NCBI GenBank assembly: GCA_002327405.1
Contig: DCVO01000141.1
Coordinates: 1-45,831 of the forward strand
DNA length: 45,831 nt
Direction: 5' to 3'
Source of the DNA: Thiobacillus sp. UBA2186
GTDB lineage: Bacteria > Pseudomonadota > Gammaproteobacteria > Burkholderiales > Thiobacillaceae
Under the pieces are notes generated by a model that worked only from the letters and a program-made list of their open reading frames with translations, was not told where the DNA came from and made no database searches. The stretch's first letter is position 1. Each line of letters opens with the position of its first letter. A program made the translations under genes and the position numbers. Below are positions 17,942 to 24,935 of this stretch, piece after piece.

Positions 17942-18376
17942 ATGCATCCGCTTGCCATTTATTTCCTGATATTTCCGCTGACCGCCCAGGCCGATCTGTT
18001 CAAATGCACGGACAACGCCGGCAAGGTCACCTACACCAACTCGGCCTGCGCCAAGGTCGGCCTCAAGGAATCCAAGGTCATTCCGCCACCCCCGCCCCCC
18101 GCGCTGGACAAAGCGGCCAAGGCCGCGGGGCCGGTCAAATCTGTCGTCGGACAAGGCAACGCCGCGGCGAAGAACAAAGACACTGTCGCCATGAAGCTGG
18201 TGAAACCCGTACAGGCCGGCCAGGACAAATGCGCCAAGCTCAACGGCGACATGGGCAGGATCATGGACCAGATGGATACCGCCCAGCGCAACAACCACAC
18301 CCCCGAGGAGGAAGCGGGCTGGAACGAAGTGCTGAAAAAACTCCAGAGCGAGAAAAACCGCCTCGGCTGTTTCTGA
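17942..18376 (+). CDS. DUF4124-domain periplasmic protein
   Basis: 144 residues from ATG 17942, preceded by GAAGGG; the ATG at 17921 would extend the signal peptide. Short signal peptide (HPLAIYFLIFPLTAQA), then DLFKCTDNAGKVTYTNSACAK, the DUF4124 signature with two cysteines. A Pro-rich segment and a charged C-terminal part with two cysteines (DKCAKLNGD, RLGCF) follow. Function unknown. The 157 bp between the YkgJ gene and this gene hold no other feature. Confidence 0.75.
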   Translation: MHPLAIYFLIFPLTAQADLFKCTDNAGKVTYTNSACAKVGLKESKVIPPPPPPALDKAAKAAGPVKSVVGQGNAAAKNKDTVAMKLVKPVQAGQDKCAKLNGDMGRIMDQMDTAQRNNHTPEEEAGWNEVLKKLQSEKNRLGCF

Positions 18377-18385
18377 TTCCCTGAA

Positions 18386-18538
18386 TGGACATAGAGGAAG
18401 CAGAGGTAACAGAGCAAGGCAAAAATACTGCTTGAACAAAGAGGACAAGAGGAAGAGCAAAGAGCTGCTTTACTCCTGTCCTCTTGTCCTCTTGTCCTCT
18501 TTGTAAATTAAGGATTTCCTCTGCTTCCTCTGTGTCCA
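18386..18538. repeat. Inverted-repeat element 5, outer copy (AGAG type)
   Basis: Arms 18386-18406 and 18518-18538 are 21-nt inverted repeats with one mismatch (TAGAGGAAGCAGAGG core), with GAG-containing units roughly 9 nt apart. A CTTTTG motif follows the right arm at 18541-18546. The element contains a second, smaller inverted repeat. Confidence 0.7.
18436..18504. repeat. Inverted-repeat element 5, inner nested copy
   Basis: Arms ACAAAGAGGACAAGAGGA (18436-18453) and its perfect reverse complement (18487-18504). The right side contains a 9-nt tandem repeat (CTCTTGTCC, about three copies). It lies inside the outer element, as if one copy had inserted into another. Confidence 0.7.
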
Positions 18539-18623
18539 AGTCTTTTGATTGTCCCACCTCGGTTTACTCGCCCCTGCGCAACAACCTTGCCCCGGGCGTG
18601 GGATAAGTTTGCGGGCGCGAATG

Positions 18624-18648
18624 TACAATTGGCGGGCATCTTGCCAAT
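18624..18648 (+). promoter_or_regulatory. Dyad overlapping a -10-like box upstream of cbbQ
   Basis: ATTGGC and GCCAAT (18628-18633, 18643-18648) form a perfect 6-bp dyad with a 9-nt centre, overlapping TACAAT (18624-18629). Such spacing resembles LysR-type operators, and CbbR is the usual cbb regulator, but no good -35 box is seen and the assignment is weak. Confidence 0.3.
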
Positions 18649-18669
18649 CACAAACAACAAGCCCGCTCC

Positions 18670-19482
18670 ATGGATAGCGCCCAGTCTCCCACCGAATCGC
18701 ATTTCATCACCCAGGAACCCTATTACGAGCCCGTCGGCAACGAGGTGGCGCTGTTCGAGGCCGCCTATGCCAATCGTCTGCCGGTGCTCTTGAAAGGCCC
18801 CACCGGCTGCGGCAAGACCCGCTTCATGGAATACATGGCGTGGCGGCTGAGGCGGCCCTTGATCACGGTGTCCTGCCACGACGACCTCACCACTTCCGAT
18901 CTGGTCGGCCGCTACCTGGTCAAGGGCGGCGAGACCACCTGGGTGGACGGCCCGCTCACCCGCGCGGTGCGCGCCGGCGGCATCTGCTACCTGGATGAAA
19001 TCGTGGAAGCGCGCAAGGACACCATGGTGGTGATTCATCCGCTCGCCGACGACCGCCGCATGATGCCGATCGAAAAGCTCGGCCAGCTCCTGGAAGCGCC
19101 TGCAGAATTCTGCCTCGCCATCTCCTACAACCCCGGCTACCAGAGCGTGCTGAAGGAACTCAAGCAGTCCACGCGCCAGCGCTTCGTCGCACTCTCATTC
19201 GACTATCCCAAGCCCGAACTGGAAGCGAAAATCATCCGCCACGAAACCGGGCTCGACGAAGCCGCCACGCAGAAGCTGCTCAAGCTTGCGGAAATGACGC
19301 GCAAGCTCAAGGGCAACGGCCTCGAGGAAGGCGCTTCCACGCGCCTGCTGGTGCATGCCGGCAAACTCATCGCCCAGGGCGTCGAGCCGCGCGCCGCCTG
19401 CCGGGGCGCAGTATCGCTGGCGCTGACCGACGACGACGACATGATCGCGGCGGTGAACGAACTGATCGCCGCCTTGTTCTGA
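18670..19482 (+). CDS. cbbQ: CbbQ/NirQ/NorQ-family AAA+ ATPase
   Basis: 270 residues, the normal length. Walker A GPTGCGKT (residues 43-50), a Walker B region GGICYLDEIVEARKDTMVVIHPLADDRR, sensor AISYNPGY and the CbbQ C-terminal domain. Together with CbbO it forms a MoxR-type activase that remodels inhibited Rubisco; NorQ relatives act on nitric oxide reductase. No Rubisco or nor gene is in the window, so the target is not settled. Stop and next start overlap (TGATG), and cbbO follows 411 nt later. Confidence 0.87.
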   Translation: MDSAQSPTESHFITQEPYYEPVGNEVALFEAAYANRLPVLLKGPTGCGKTRFMEYMAWRLRRPLITVSCHDDLTTSDLVGRYLVKGGETTWVDGPLTRAVRAGGICYLDEIVEARKDTMVVIHPLADDRRMMPIEKLGQLLEAPAEFCLAISYNPGYQSVLKELKQSTRQRFVALSFDYPKPELEAKIIRHETGLDEAATQKLLKLAEMTRKLKGNGLEEGASTRLLVHAGKLIAQGVEPRAACRGAVSLALTDDDDMIAAVNELIAALF

Positions 19483-19727
19483 TGGCAATCGAACTCAAGC
19501 AAGGCCACTACTACAGCAATGGCGCCTACGGCCGCAACTGGGGGGTGCGCATGGTCATGTCTGTTCGCCCCGATCCCGAGTCAGGCGAGGACGTGGTGAG
19601 CTTCAAGGGCGTGGCCGGCTCCTCCCGCCGCCAGAGCGGCAGCATGCCGGCGGACGAGTTCCTGCGCTGGGTGCGCTACGAAGTGCGCCTGGTCGAAAAC
19701 GACTGGAAGCGCATAAACGAAGAATGA
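19482..19727 (+). CDS. Small conserved protein between cbbQ and cbbO (81 aa)
   Basis: 81 residues, overlapping the cbbQ stop by one base (TGATG), so it is translationally coupled. The sequence is soluble with no signal or membrane segment. GHYYSNGAYGRNWGVRMV and the tail FLRWVRYEVRLVENDW look like a compact domain. I do not recognise the family. Its position suggests a small partner of the CbbQO activase. Confidence 0.7.
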   Translation: MAIELKQGHYYSNGAYGRNWGVRMVMSVRPDPESGEDVVSFKGVAGSSRRQSGSMPADEFLRWVRYEVRLVENDWKRINEE

Positions 19728-19744
19728 TCCCAAGAAAAGCAATC

Positions 19745-19875
19745 AGCCACCGAGAACACAGAGTTCACAGAGGAAAAACAGAGGCTTGCGCGGTAGTAGT
19801 GATTCACCCTTCGGGTGATGCGCCCGGCATATCCGAGAGCAGGTTCTCTCTGTGTTCTCTGTGTCCTCTGTGGCT
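19745..19875. repeat. Inverted-repeat element 6 (CACAGAGNN type)
   Basis: Left arm 19745-19774 and right arm 19845-19875 contain 9-nt CACNGAGNN units and their complements. The core holds a perfect small hairpin (TCACCC-TTC-GGGTGA, 19803-19817). A CTTTTA motif lies beyond the right arm (19885-19890). It fills the gap between the 81-aa gene and cbbO. Confidence 0.7.
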
Positions 19876-19893
19876 TGAAGTAAGCTTTTAAAG

Positions 19894-21993
19894 ATGATCC
19901 CTTACACGCCCGAGCAGCTCACGCTCAGGCTGGAAACCGCCTTCGACGTCGAGTTCACCTTCCACAAGGTGGATCACCTCGTGGACATCCTCGCCCCGCT
20001 CGATCGCGACACCCAGGATTTCATCCTCGGCTGGGTGGAACGCATCGCCAGCACCAACATCCAGATCAGCTACGAATTCACCCGCCGCGTGGTGGAGGCG
20101 CTCGACCGCCTCGACCGCCGCGTGATTGAGGCCTGGGCCGTGCACGCCATGGACACCTACGACCGCACGGGCCTGCGCCCGGCGCTGGAAGTGCTGTACA
20201 AGGTCGACGACTTCCTCGCCCATGCGCACGCGCATGCCGCCGGCGCCTTCTTCGACGAAGTGAAGACTGTGCTGTCGAATTTCCTGTGCGGGCTTTCCGG
20301 GAGGAGGCTGGAACTGAAACCGGGCGAGCAGCTATTCACCGACAGCGAGCGCCTGTTTCTGCCCAATGTCACCGCCGACATGGAAAGCGAGGCCGACAAT
20401 TTCCTGCTGTGCAAGGCGCGCGTCGCCTTCATGTGGGCGCAGACGCGCTTCGGCAGCTGCCGCATGGACTTCGACACAGTACTTGCGGGTTTTGACGACC
20501 CTGCGCGCGCGCTGGCAGCATTCCAGACCCTGGACAACCTGCGCCTGGAAGCCTGCCTCGCGCGTGAACTGCCCGGCCTGTGGCGCGACATGCAGGCGCT
20601 GTCCGTGCGCCATGGCGATCCTGCCCTGCCCGAGGACTGGCAAGCACTCACACAGGCATTCAACATCGACCCCGCCGACCCCGAATCGGCGCTGGCGCTG
20701 CTGGACCAGGCTTATGCGCTGGAGCCGCCGCCACCCCGTGTCTACCACGCCGCCCTCAATCCGCAGGCAGTGGCCGAAGTCAGGGCGGCACGCATGGCGC
20801 GCGAGAAAATACTGCTGCGGGTCAAGCTCGCCAAACTGGTGGAGGAACATCGAGCGGAAAAGGCAGCGGAGCAAAAAGACCATCACCCCGCCCGCTTCGA
20901 AGCCAGACAGGAAGGCCAGGCCTGGGAACTCGCACTCGACGACCTGCCCATCGCGCCGCCCGAGGACGTGAAGCAGCTGCTGACCTCCATCTCGCTCGAC
21001 TGGGGCGAAATCCCGCCCGAAATGCTGACCGCGGCCGGCGACGGCGAATACGACCCGGCCTTGTACGAGGAAAAGGAAAAGAACCCAGACGAGGTGTGGC
21101 AGGGCACCTACCACGAGGAAGGCGCCCACCTCTATCCCGAGTGGGATTTCGCGCGCCAGCATTACCGCAAGAACTGGTGCGTGCTGCGCGAAATCGATCT
21201 GAAGCCAGGCGATCCGGGCTACGTCGATGAAGTCATCGACAGGCACCGGGGTCTGGTCAAGCATCTGCGCCGCACCTTCGAAGCCATGCGCGACGAGAGC
21301 AGGCTCTTGAAGCGCCAGGTGCAGGGCGACGACGTCGACATCGACGCCCTGGTCGAGGCGCTGGCCGATTCCATGGACGGGCGCGAAATGAGCGACCAGC
21401 TCTTCATGCACCTGCACCGCGCCGACCGCAACATGGCGGTGATGTTCATGGTCGACATGAGCGGCAGCACGCGCGGCTGGATCAACGACGCCGAACGCGA
21501 AGCACTCGTCATGCTGTGCGAATCGCTGGAGACCCTGGGCGATCGTTACGCCATCTACGGCTTCTCGGGCCAGACCCGCAAGCGCTGCGAAATCTACCGC
21601 ATCAAGACCTTCGACCAGCCCTACAACGCCGACACCAGGGCGCGCATCGCGGGCATCGAGCCGCGCGACTACACGCGCATGGGTGTCGCCATCCGCCATT
21701 TGTCGAAACTGCTGAACGAAATCGAGGCCAGGACCAAGCTCCTGATCGCGCTCTCCGACGGCAAGCCGGACGACTACTTCGACATCTACCGCGGCCGGTA
21801 CGGCATCGAGGACACCCGCCAGGCATTATTTGAAGCGCGCCGCAGCGGCATCCACCCCTTCTGCATCACCATCGACCGCGAGGGCAAGGAATACCTGCCG
21901 CACATGTACGGCCACGCCAACTGGGTGGAAATCGACGAAGTGCGCAAGCTGCCGCTGAAAGTGGCCGACATCTACCGGCGGCTGACCACCTGA
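19894..21993 (+). CDS. cbbO: CbbO/NorD-type VWA-domain activase subunit
   Basis: 699 residues. A long N-terminal helical region, then a C-terminal von Willebrand A domain with an intact MIDAS (DMSGSTRGWIN, then YTRMGVAIRH and LIALSDGKPDD). CbbO is the adaptor that binds the CbbQ hexamer and recruits inhibited Rubisco through the MIDAS site. Length and domain order fit CbbO; NorD is shorter on average but cannot be excluded. The repeat element before it may have separated it from cbbQ and could affect co-expression. Confidence 0.85.
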   Translation: MIPYTPEQLTLRLETAFDVEFTFHKVDHLVDILAPLDRDTQDFILGWVERIASTNIQISYEFTRRVVEALDRLDRRVIEAWAVHAMDTYDRTGLRPALEVLYKVDDFLAHAHAHAAGAFFDEVKTVLSNFLCGLSGRRLELKPGEQLFTDSERLFLPNVTADMESEADNFLLCKARVAFMWAQTRFGSCRMDFDTVLAGFDDPARALAAFQTLDNLRLEACLARELPGLWRDMQALSVRHGDPALPEDWQALTQAFNIDPADPESALALLDQAYALEPPPPRVYHAALNPQAVAEVRAARMAREKILLRVKLAKLVEEHRAEKAAEQKDHHPARFEARQEGQAWELALDDLPIAPPEDVKQLLTSISLDWGEIPPEMLTAAGDGEYDPALYEEKEKNPDEVWQGTYHEEGAHLYPEWDFARQHYRKNWCVLREIDLKPGDPGYVDEVIDRHRGLVKHLRRTFEAMRDESRLLKRQVQGDDVDIDALVEALADSMDGREMSDQLFMHLHRADRNMAVMFMVDMSGSTRGWINDAEREALVMLCESLETLGDRYAIYGFSGQTRKRCEIYRIKTFDQPYNADTRARIAGIEPRDYTRMGVAIRHLSKLLNEIEARTKLLIALSDGKPDDYFDIYRGRYGIEDTRQALFEARRSGIHPFCITIDREGKEYLPHMYGHANWVEIDEVRKLPLKVADIYRRLTT

Positions 21994-22000
21994 ACTTTCA

Positions 22001-22193
22001 TCCCCTCTCCATTCGCGGAGAAACACTCCCTCTCCCTTGAGGAGAGAGGGCCGGGGTGAGGGTGAAACACTGCGCCAGGGATTCTTTCTTGCCCGACCCT
22101 CGACGGTTGACGACCTGATATCCCCTCCCCCCTCGCGGGAGGTTGTCCTTATGCCCCTCTCCCCTTGCGGGAGAGGGGTGGGGGTGAGGGGGA
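22001..22193. repeat. Two REP-like CCCTCTCCC/GGGAGAGGG palindromes
   Basis: First copy 22001-22065 contains the stem CCCTCTCC ... GAGAGAGGG followed by GGGGTGAGGG. Second copy 22122-22193 contains a stem between CCCCTCTCCC and GGGAGAGGGG (22154-22178), followed by GGGGGTGAGGG. This motif is widespread between genes in proteobacterial genomes. It lies right after the cbbO stop. The remaining 210 bp before the DUF433 gene show nothing clear. Confidence 0.65.
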
Positions 22194-22404
22194 CAACAAA
22201 GCGCCGGGGAATTTGCCTTACCCCTGCCCAAGCCCGCCCCTGGCTGGAAACCGCTTCCACCAGTCAATGACTGGGCTTGCCGCGAGCGCTCGCAAGAATA
22301 TCGCCCGCAGCGGATGATCGTTCATGAAGCAATGTGGCAACGTTTGCGTGTGGAATTGTTGCAACCAGACTAGAATAAAGCTGTTCGCAGGAAAGGAGAT
22401 CGCC

Positions 22405-22644
22405 ATGGAATGGAAAGGCCGTATCATCGTTGACCCCAAAATTCTGGTCGGCAAGCCGATTATCAAAGGCACGCGTATTTCCGTCGAATTGATTCTCGAC
22501 CGGTTTTCGGACGGCTGGTCGATGGAGGACATTCTCGCGTCCTACCCTCATATCACCCGCGAGGATGTTTTGGCCGCACTGGCTTTTGCCACGGAGCTAT
22601 TCAAGGAAGAAACTTTTGTTGCCGTGGGTAAGGCTACTGCATGA
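22405..22644 (+). CDS. DUF433-family antitoxin
   Basis: 79 residues from ATG 22405, chosen because AAAGGAGA lies just upstream; the earlier in-frame ATG at 22324 has no such site. Motifs: GRIIVDPKILVGKPIIKGTRISVELILD and WSMEDILASYPHITREDVLAALAFA, typical of DUF433 small HTH proteins. These usually pair with a DUF5615 PIN-like toxin, as here, with a 4-nt overlap. The antitoxin probably binds its own promoter. Confidence 0.85.
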   Translation: MEWKGRIIVDPKILVGKPIIKGTRISVELILDRFSDGWSMEDILASYPHITREDVLAALAFATELFKEETFVAVGKATA

Positions 22645-23026
22645 AGGTGCGGTTCTTGGTAAACGAGAACTTCCCGCGCCTTCTATATCGCTCCTTCGTG
22701 AGGCGGGTTATGACGTGGTTTCCGTTGCCGAGTCTTTTCCCGGTGTTGATGATATTGATGTCCTCGCACGGTCGGCGGGTGAACAGCGCTGGCTTGCCAC
22801 ATTTGACAGGGACTATGGCGAGTTGCTATTCGCGCGCGGCCTTCCACCGCCTCCTGCGCTAATCCTCTTGCGCACACCATCTTATCGGCCAGCCGACCCG
22901 GCGGCATGGCTAATGCAGTTAGCGCAGGAACCACAGGCGCGACTGGGGATGTTCACCGTGTTCGATGGTGGGTCGATCCGCAGCCGGCCATTCCTGCACC
23001 CTATAGGCGGCGCCACCTCATCATAG
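22641..23026 (+). pseudogene. DUF5615 PIN-like toxin, frameshifted
   Basis: The start MKVRFLVNENFP (ATG 22641) is the normal DUF5615 N-terminus with its first acidic residues. The rest (SISLLREAGYDVVSVAE ... DDIDVLARSAGEQRWLATFDRDYGELLF) is in another frame, with the catalytic-type Asp residues of TFDRDYG intact. The frames meet at 22671-22680 if one base is restored in the CCCGCG stretch, so one base is missing. The antitoxin remains intact, which fits decay of a toxin. A sequencing error cannot be ruled out. Confidence 0.72.
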
Positions 23027-23087
23027 GAGGTGGCGCAAAGCGCCGGGACTCAACCCCCATGATAAAGGGGGCTGTCCGAAGAGGTAG

Positions 23088-23107
23088 GGCGGCATACCCA
23101 TGCCGCC
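23088..23107. other. 8-bp perfect hairpin between the TA pair and the WYL gene
   Basis: GGCGGCAT and ATGCCGCC flank a 4-nt loop. A second, GC-rich stem (CCCCC ... GGGGG, about 23053-23070) precedes it. Neither is followed at once by a T run, so these are weak terminators or cis-RNA structures. TTGACA at 23126-23131 might be the -35 box of the next gene, but no good -10 follows it. Confidence 0.35.
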
Positions 23108-23226
23108 GTATGCGCCGTCATATTTTTGACACTTGCCGCTCAGTCTGCATTGCGGGAAACTATCCCCACAAAACACAAGCAGTACCCGGAAACGCGGAGA
23201 AAGAAACCACAAGCGAACCGGAACCC

Positions 23227-24192
23227 TTGAGCAAACTCGACGATCTCTATCGACTGCACAACCTGCTGGATGGCCGGCGCACGCCCATCGCGCGGCAGGC
23301 GCTGATGGACGAGCTCGAACTGACGCGCTCAAAACTGACACGGCTGATTGCCGATTTGCGCGACAAGCTCGGCGCGCCGCTGATTTTTGACAGGGAACTC
23401 GGCGGCTACCGCTATGACAGCGCCGACGGCCGCCACCACCTGCCCGGGCTGTGGTTCTCCAGCCAGGAACTCGCCGCGCTCGTCACCCTCAACCAGCTTC
23501 TGCAAACCCTCCAGCCCGGCCTGCTCGACGAACACCTGAGCCCGCTGCGCGCCCGCGTCGAACAAATCCTGGCCACGGAGCACCTGGGCGGGGGCGAAGC
23601 AAAGAATCGCATCCGCATACTGGCCATGGCTTCGCGCAGCCGGGACATGAAGCATTTCCAGACCGTGGCCGGCGCGGTGCTGCAACGCAAGCGCCTGCAC
23701 ATCCACTACTACAACCGCGAACGCGACGAACTCACGCAGCGCGAGGTTTCCCCGCAGCGCCTGGCCCACTACCGCGACAACTGGTACCTCGATGCCTGGT
23801 GCCACAAGCAGAAAAGCCTGCGCATCTTCGCCGTCGAATGCATCCGCCGCGCCGAGATGCTCAACAAAACAGCCAGAAATATTCCCGCCCCCGTTCTCGA
23901 CAAGGAACTGGCCAGCGCCTACGGCATCTTCGCGGGCAAACCCGCCGCCACCGCCGTCCTGCGCTTCACCCAAAAACGCGCCCGCTGGGTCGCCGACGAA
24001 ACCTGGCACCCGCAACAGCAAAGCCGCTGGCTGGACGACGGCCGCTACGAACTGGCCGTCCCCTACTCCGACCCGCGCGAACTCGTCATGGACATCCTCA
24101 AATACGGACCGGATGTGGAAGTCGCAGCACCGGAGGAATTGAGGGCGGCTGTCAAAAAACTGATCGGAGAGGCTGGAAGGCAGTATGGATAA
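23227..24192 (+). CDS. WYL-domain transcriptional regulator next to cas genes
   Basis: 321 residues from TTG 23227. The reading frame is open further upstream, but family members begin close to SKLDDLYRLHNLLDGRRTPI, so the upstream part is probably not coding. An N-terminal winged-HTH (residues 3-65, ARQALMDELELTRSKLTRLIADLRDKLGAPL) precedes a WYL domain containing the eponymous HYRDNWYLDAWCH. A C-terminal extension (WCX-like) ends EELRAAVKKLIGEA. WYL proteins bind nucleic acid ligands and often regulate phage-defence loci. It lies 92 bp upstream of cas5 on the same strand, so control of the cas operon is a reasonable inference. Confidence 0.82.
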   Translation: MSKLDDLYRLHNLLDGRRTPIARQALMDELELTRSKLTRLIADLRDKLGAPLIFDRELGGYRYDSADGRHHLPGLWFSSQELAALVTLNQLLQTLQPGLLDEHLSPLRARVEQILATEHLGGGEAKNRIRILAMASRSRDMKHFQTVAGAVLQRKRLHIHYYNRERDELTQREVSPQRLAHYRDNWYLDAWCHKQKSLRIFAVECIRRAEMLNKTARNIPAPVLDKELASAYGIFAGKPAATAVLRFTQKRARWVADETWHPQQQSRWLDDGRYELAVPYSDPRELVMDILKYGPDVEVAAPEELRAAVKKLIGEAGRQYG

Positions 24193-24284
24193 GGGTTTGG
24201 GGCGGGCCCGGGAATTGAGCCCAATGAAAGCTATCATTATTCAAACCAATCAAACGTTCTTAGTATTGGAGCAAGTCCACCGAA

Positions 24285-24935
24285 ATGAAAACCTACGAAA
24301 TCAGTCTTGAGATCGCCGGTCCCACGGCGATCTGGACGCGCCCGGATACAGGAGATTCACCTGGCACATATCCCATTCCCCCCCGCTCGGCGGCCAAGGG
24401 CATTTTCGAAGCCATTCTGTGGAACCCTGCGGTCGATATCGTCCCGAGTCGGGTCGAAATCTGCGCGCCGCTGGTCTATCACCACTACGCGACCAACTAC
24501 GGCGGTCCGCTGCGCAAGAGCGATCAGAAAAGTGGTGGCAACAATTACCAGTTGTTCGCGACGGTGCTGGTCAACGTGCGCTATCGCCTCTTCGCAGAAC
24601 TGAGGCTGGCGTCGCACACTAATTTCCCGCCCCGAATCCGGCAATGGCTGGACCGCACGCGCTCCCCCTGCCACGCGTTCAAAGACATCTTCGAGCGCCG
24701 CCTGAAACGCGGCCAATGTCATTACGTGCCGAGCCTGGGCTGGCGCGAATTCGTTCCCAGCTTTGTCGGCGAGACGCAGAACACACCTATTCAGTCGGAC
24801 ATCAACCTGAGCCTGCCGTCGATGCCGGATCAGGTGTTCAGCAGACCCGCCTACGGCGAACACGCGCTGACTTACGCGCAGGGGCTGCGGATCAAATCAG
24901 GTGTGCTGTACTACGGAGATTGCCATGCTGAATGA
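24285..24935 (+). CDS. cas5c: Cas5c (Cas5d) pre-crRNA processing protein
   Basis: 216 residues. In type I-C systems Cas5c cuts the repeat RNA and caps the 5' handle of the crRNA. Seen: PTAIWTRPDTGDSPGTYPIPPRSAAKGIFEAILW near the N-terminus, matching the Cas5d pattern FTRPE ... PSAARGILEAI, and FERRLKRGQCHYVPSLGWREF, the conserved RGQC ... LGCREF block with Trp in place of Cys. No cas6 gene is found anywhere in the locus, supporting Cas5 as the processing nuclease. Overlaps cas8c by 11 nt. Confidence 0.88.
   Translation: MKTYEISLEIAGPTAIWTRPDTGDSPGTYPIPPRSAAKGIFEAILWNPAVDIVPSRVEICAPLVYHHYATNYGGPLRKSDQKSGGNNYQLFATVLVNVRYRLFAELRLASHTNFPPRIRQWLDRTRSPCHAFKDIFERRLKRGQCHYVPSLGWREFVPSFVGETQNTPIQSDINLSLPSMPDQVFSRPAYGEHALTYAQGLRIKSGVLYYGDCHAE

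Noticed and set aside
19803..19817. TCACCC-TTC-GGGTGA hairpin as a terminator
   Set aside because: No T run after it; it is better seen as part of the core of repeat element 6.
19811..19830. GATGCGCCCGGCAT, resembling the start of the CRISPR repeat
   Set aside because: Short chance similarity inside repeat element 6; no palindrome or ATTGAAAC end follows.
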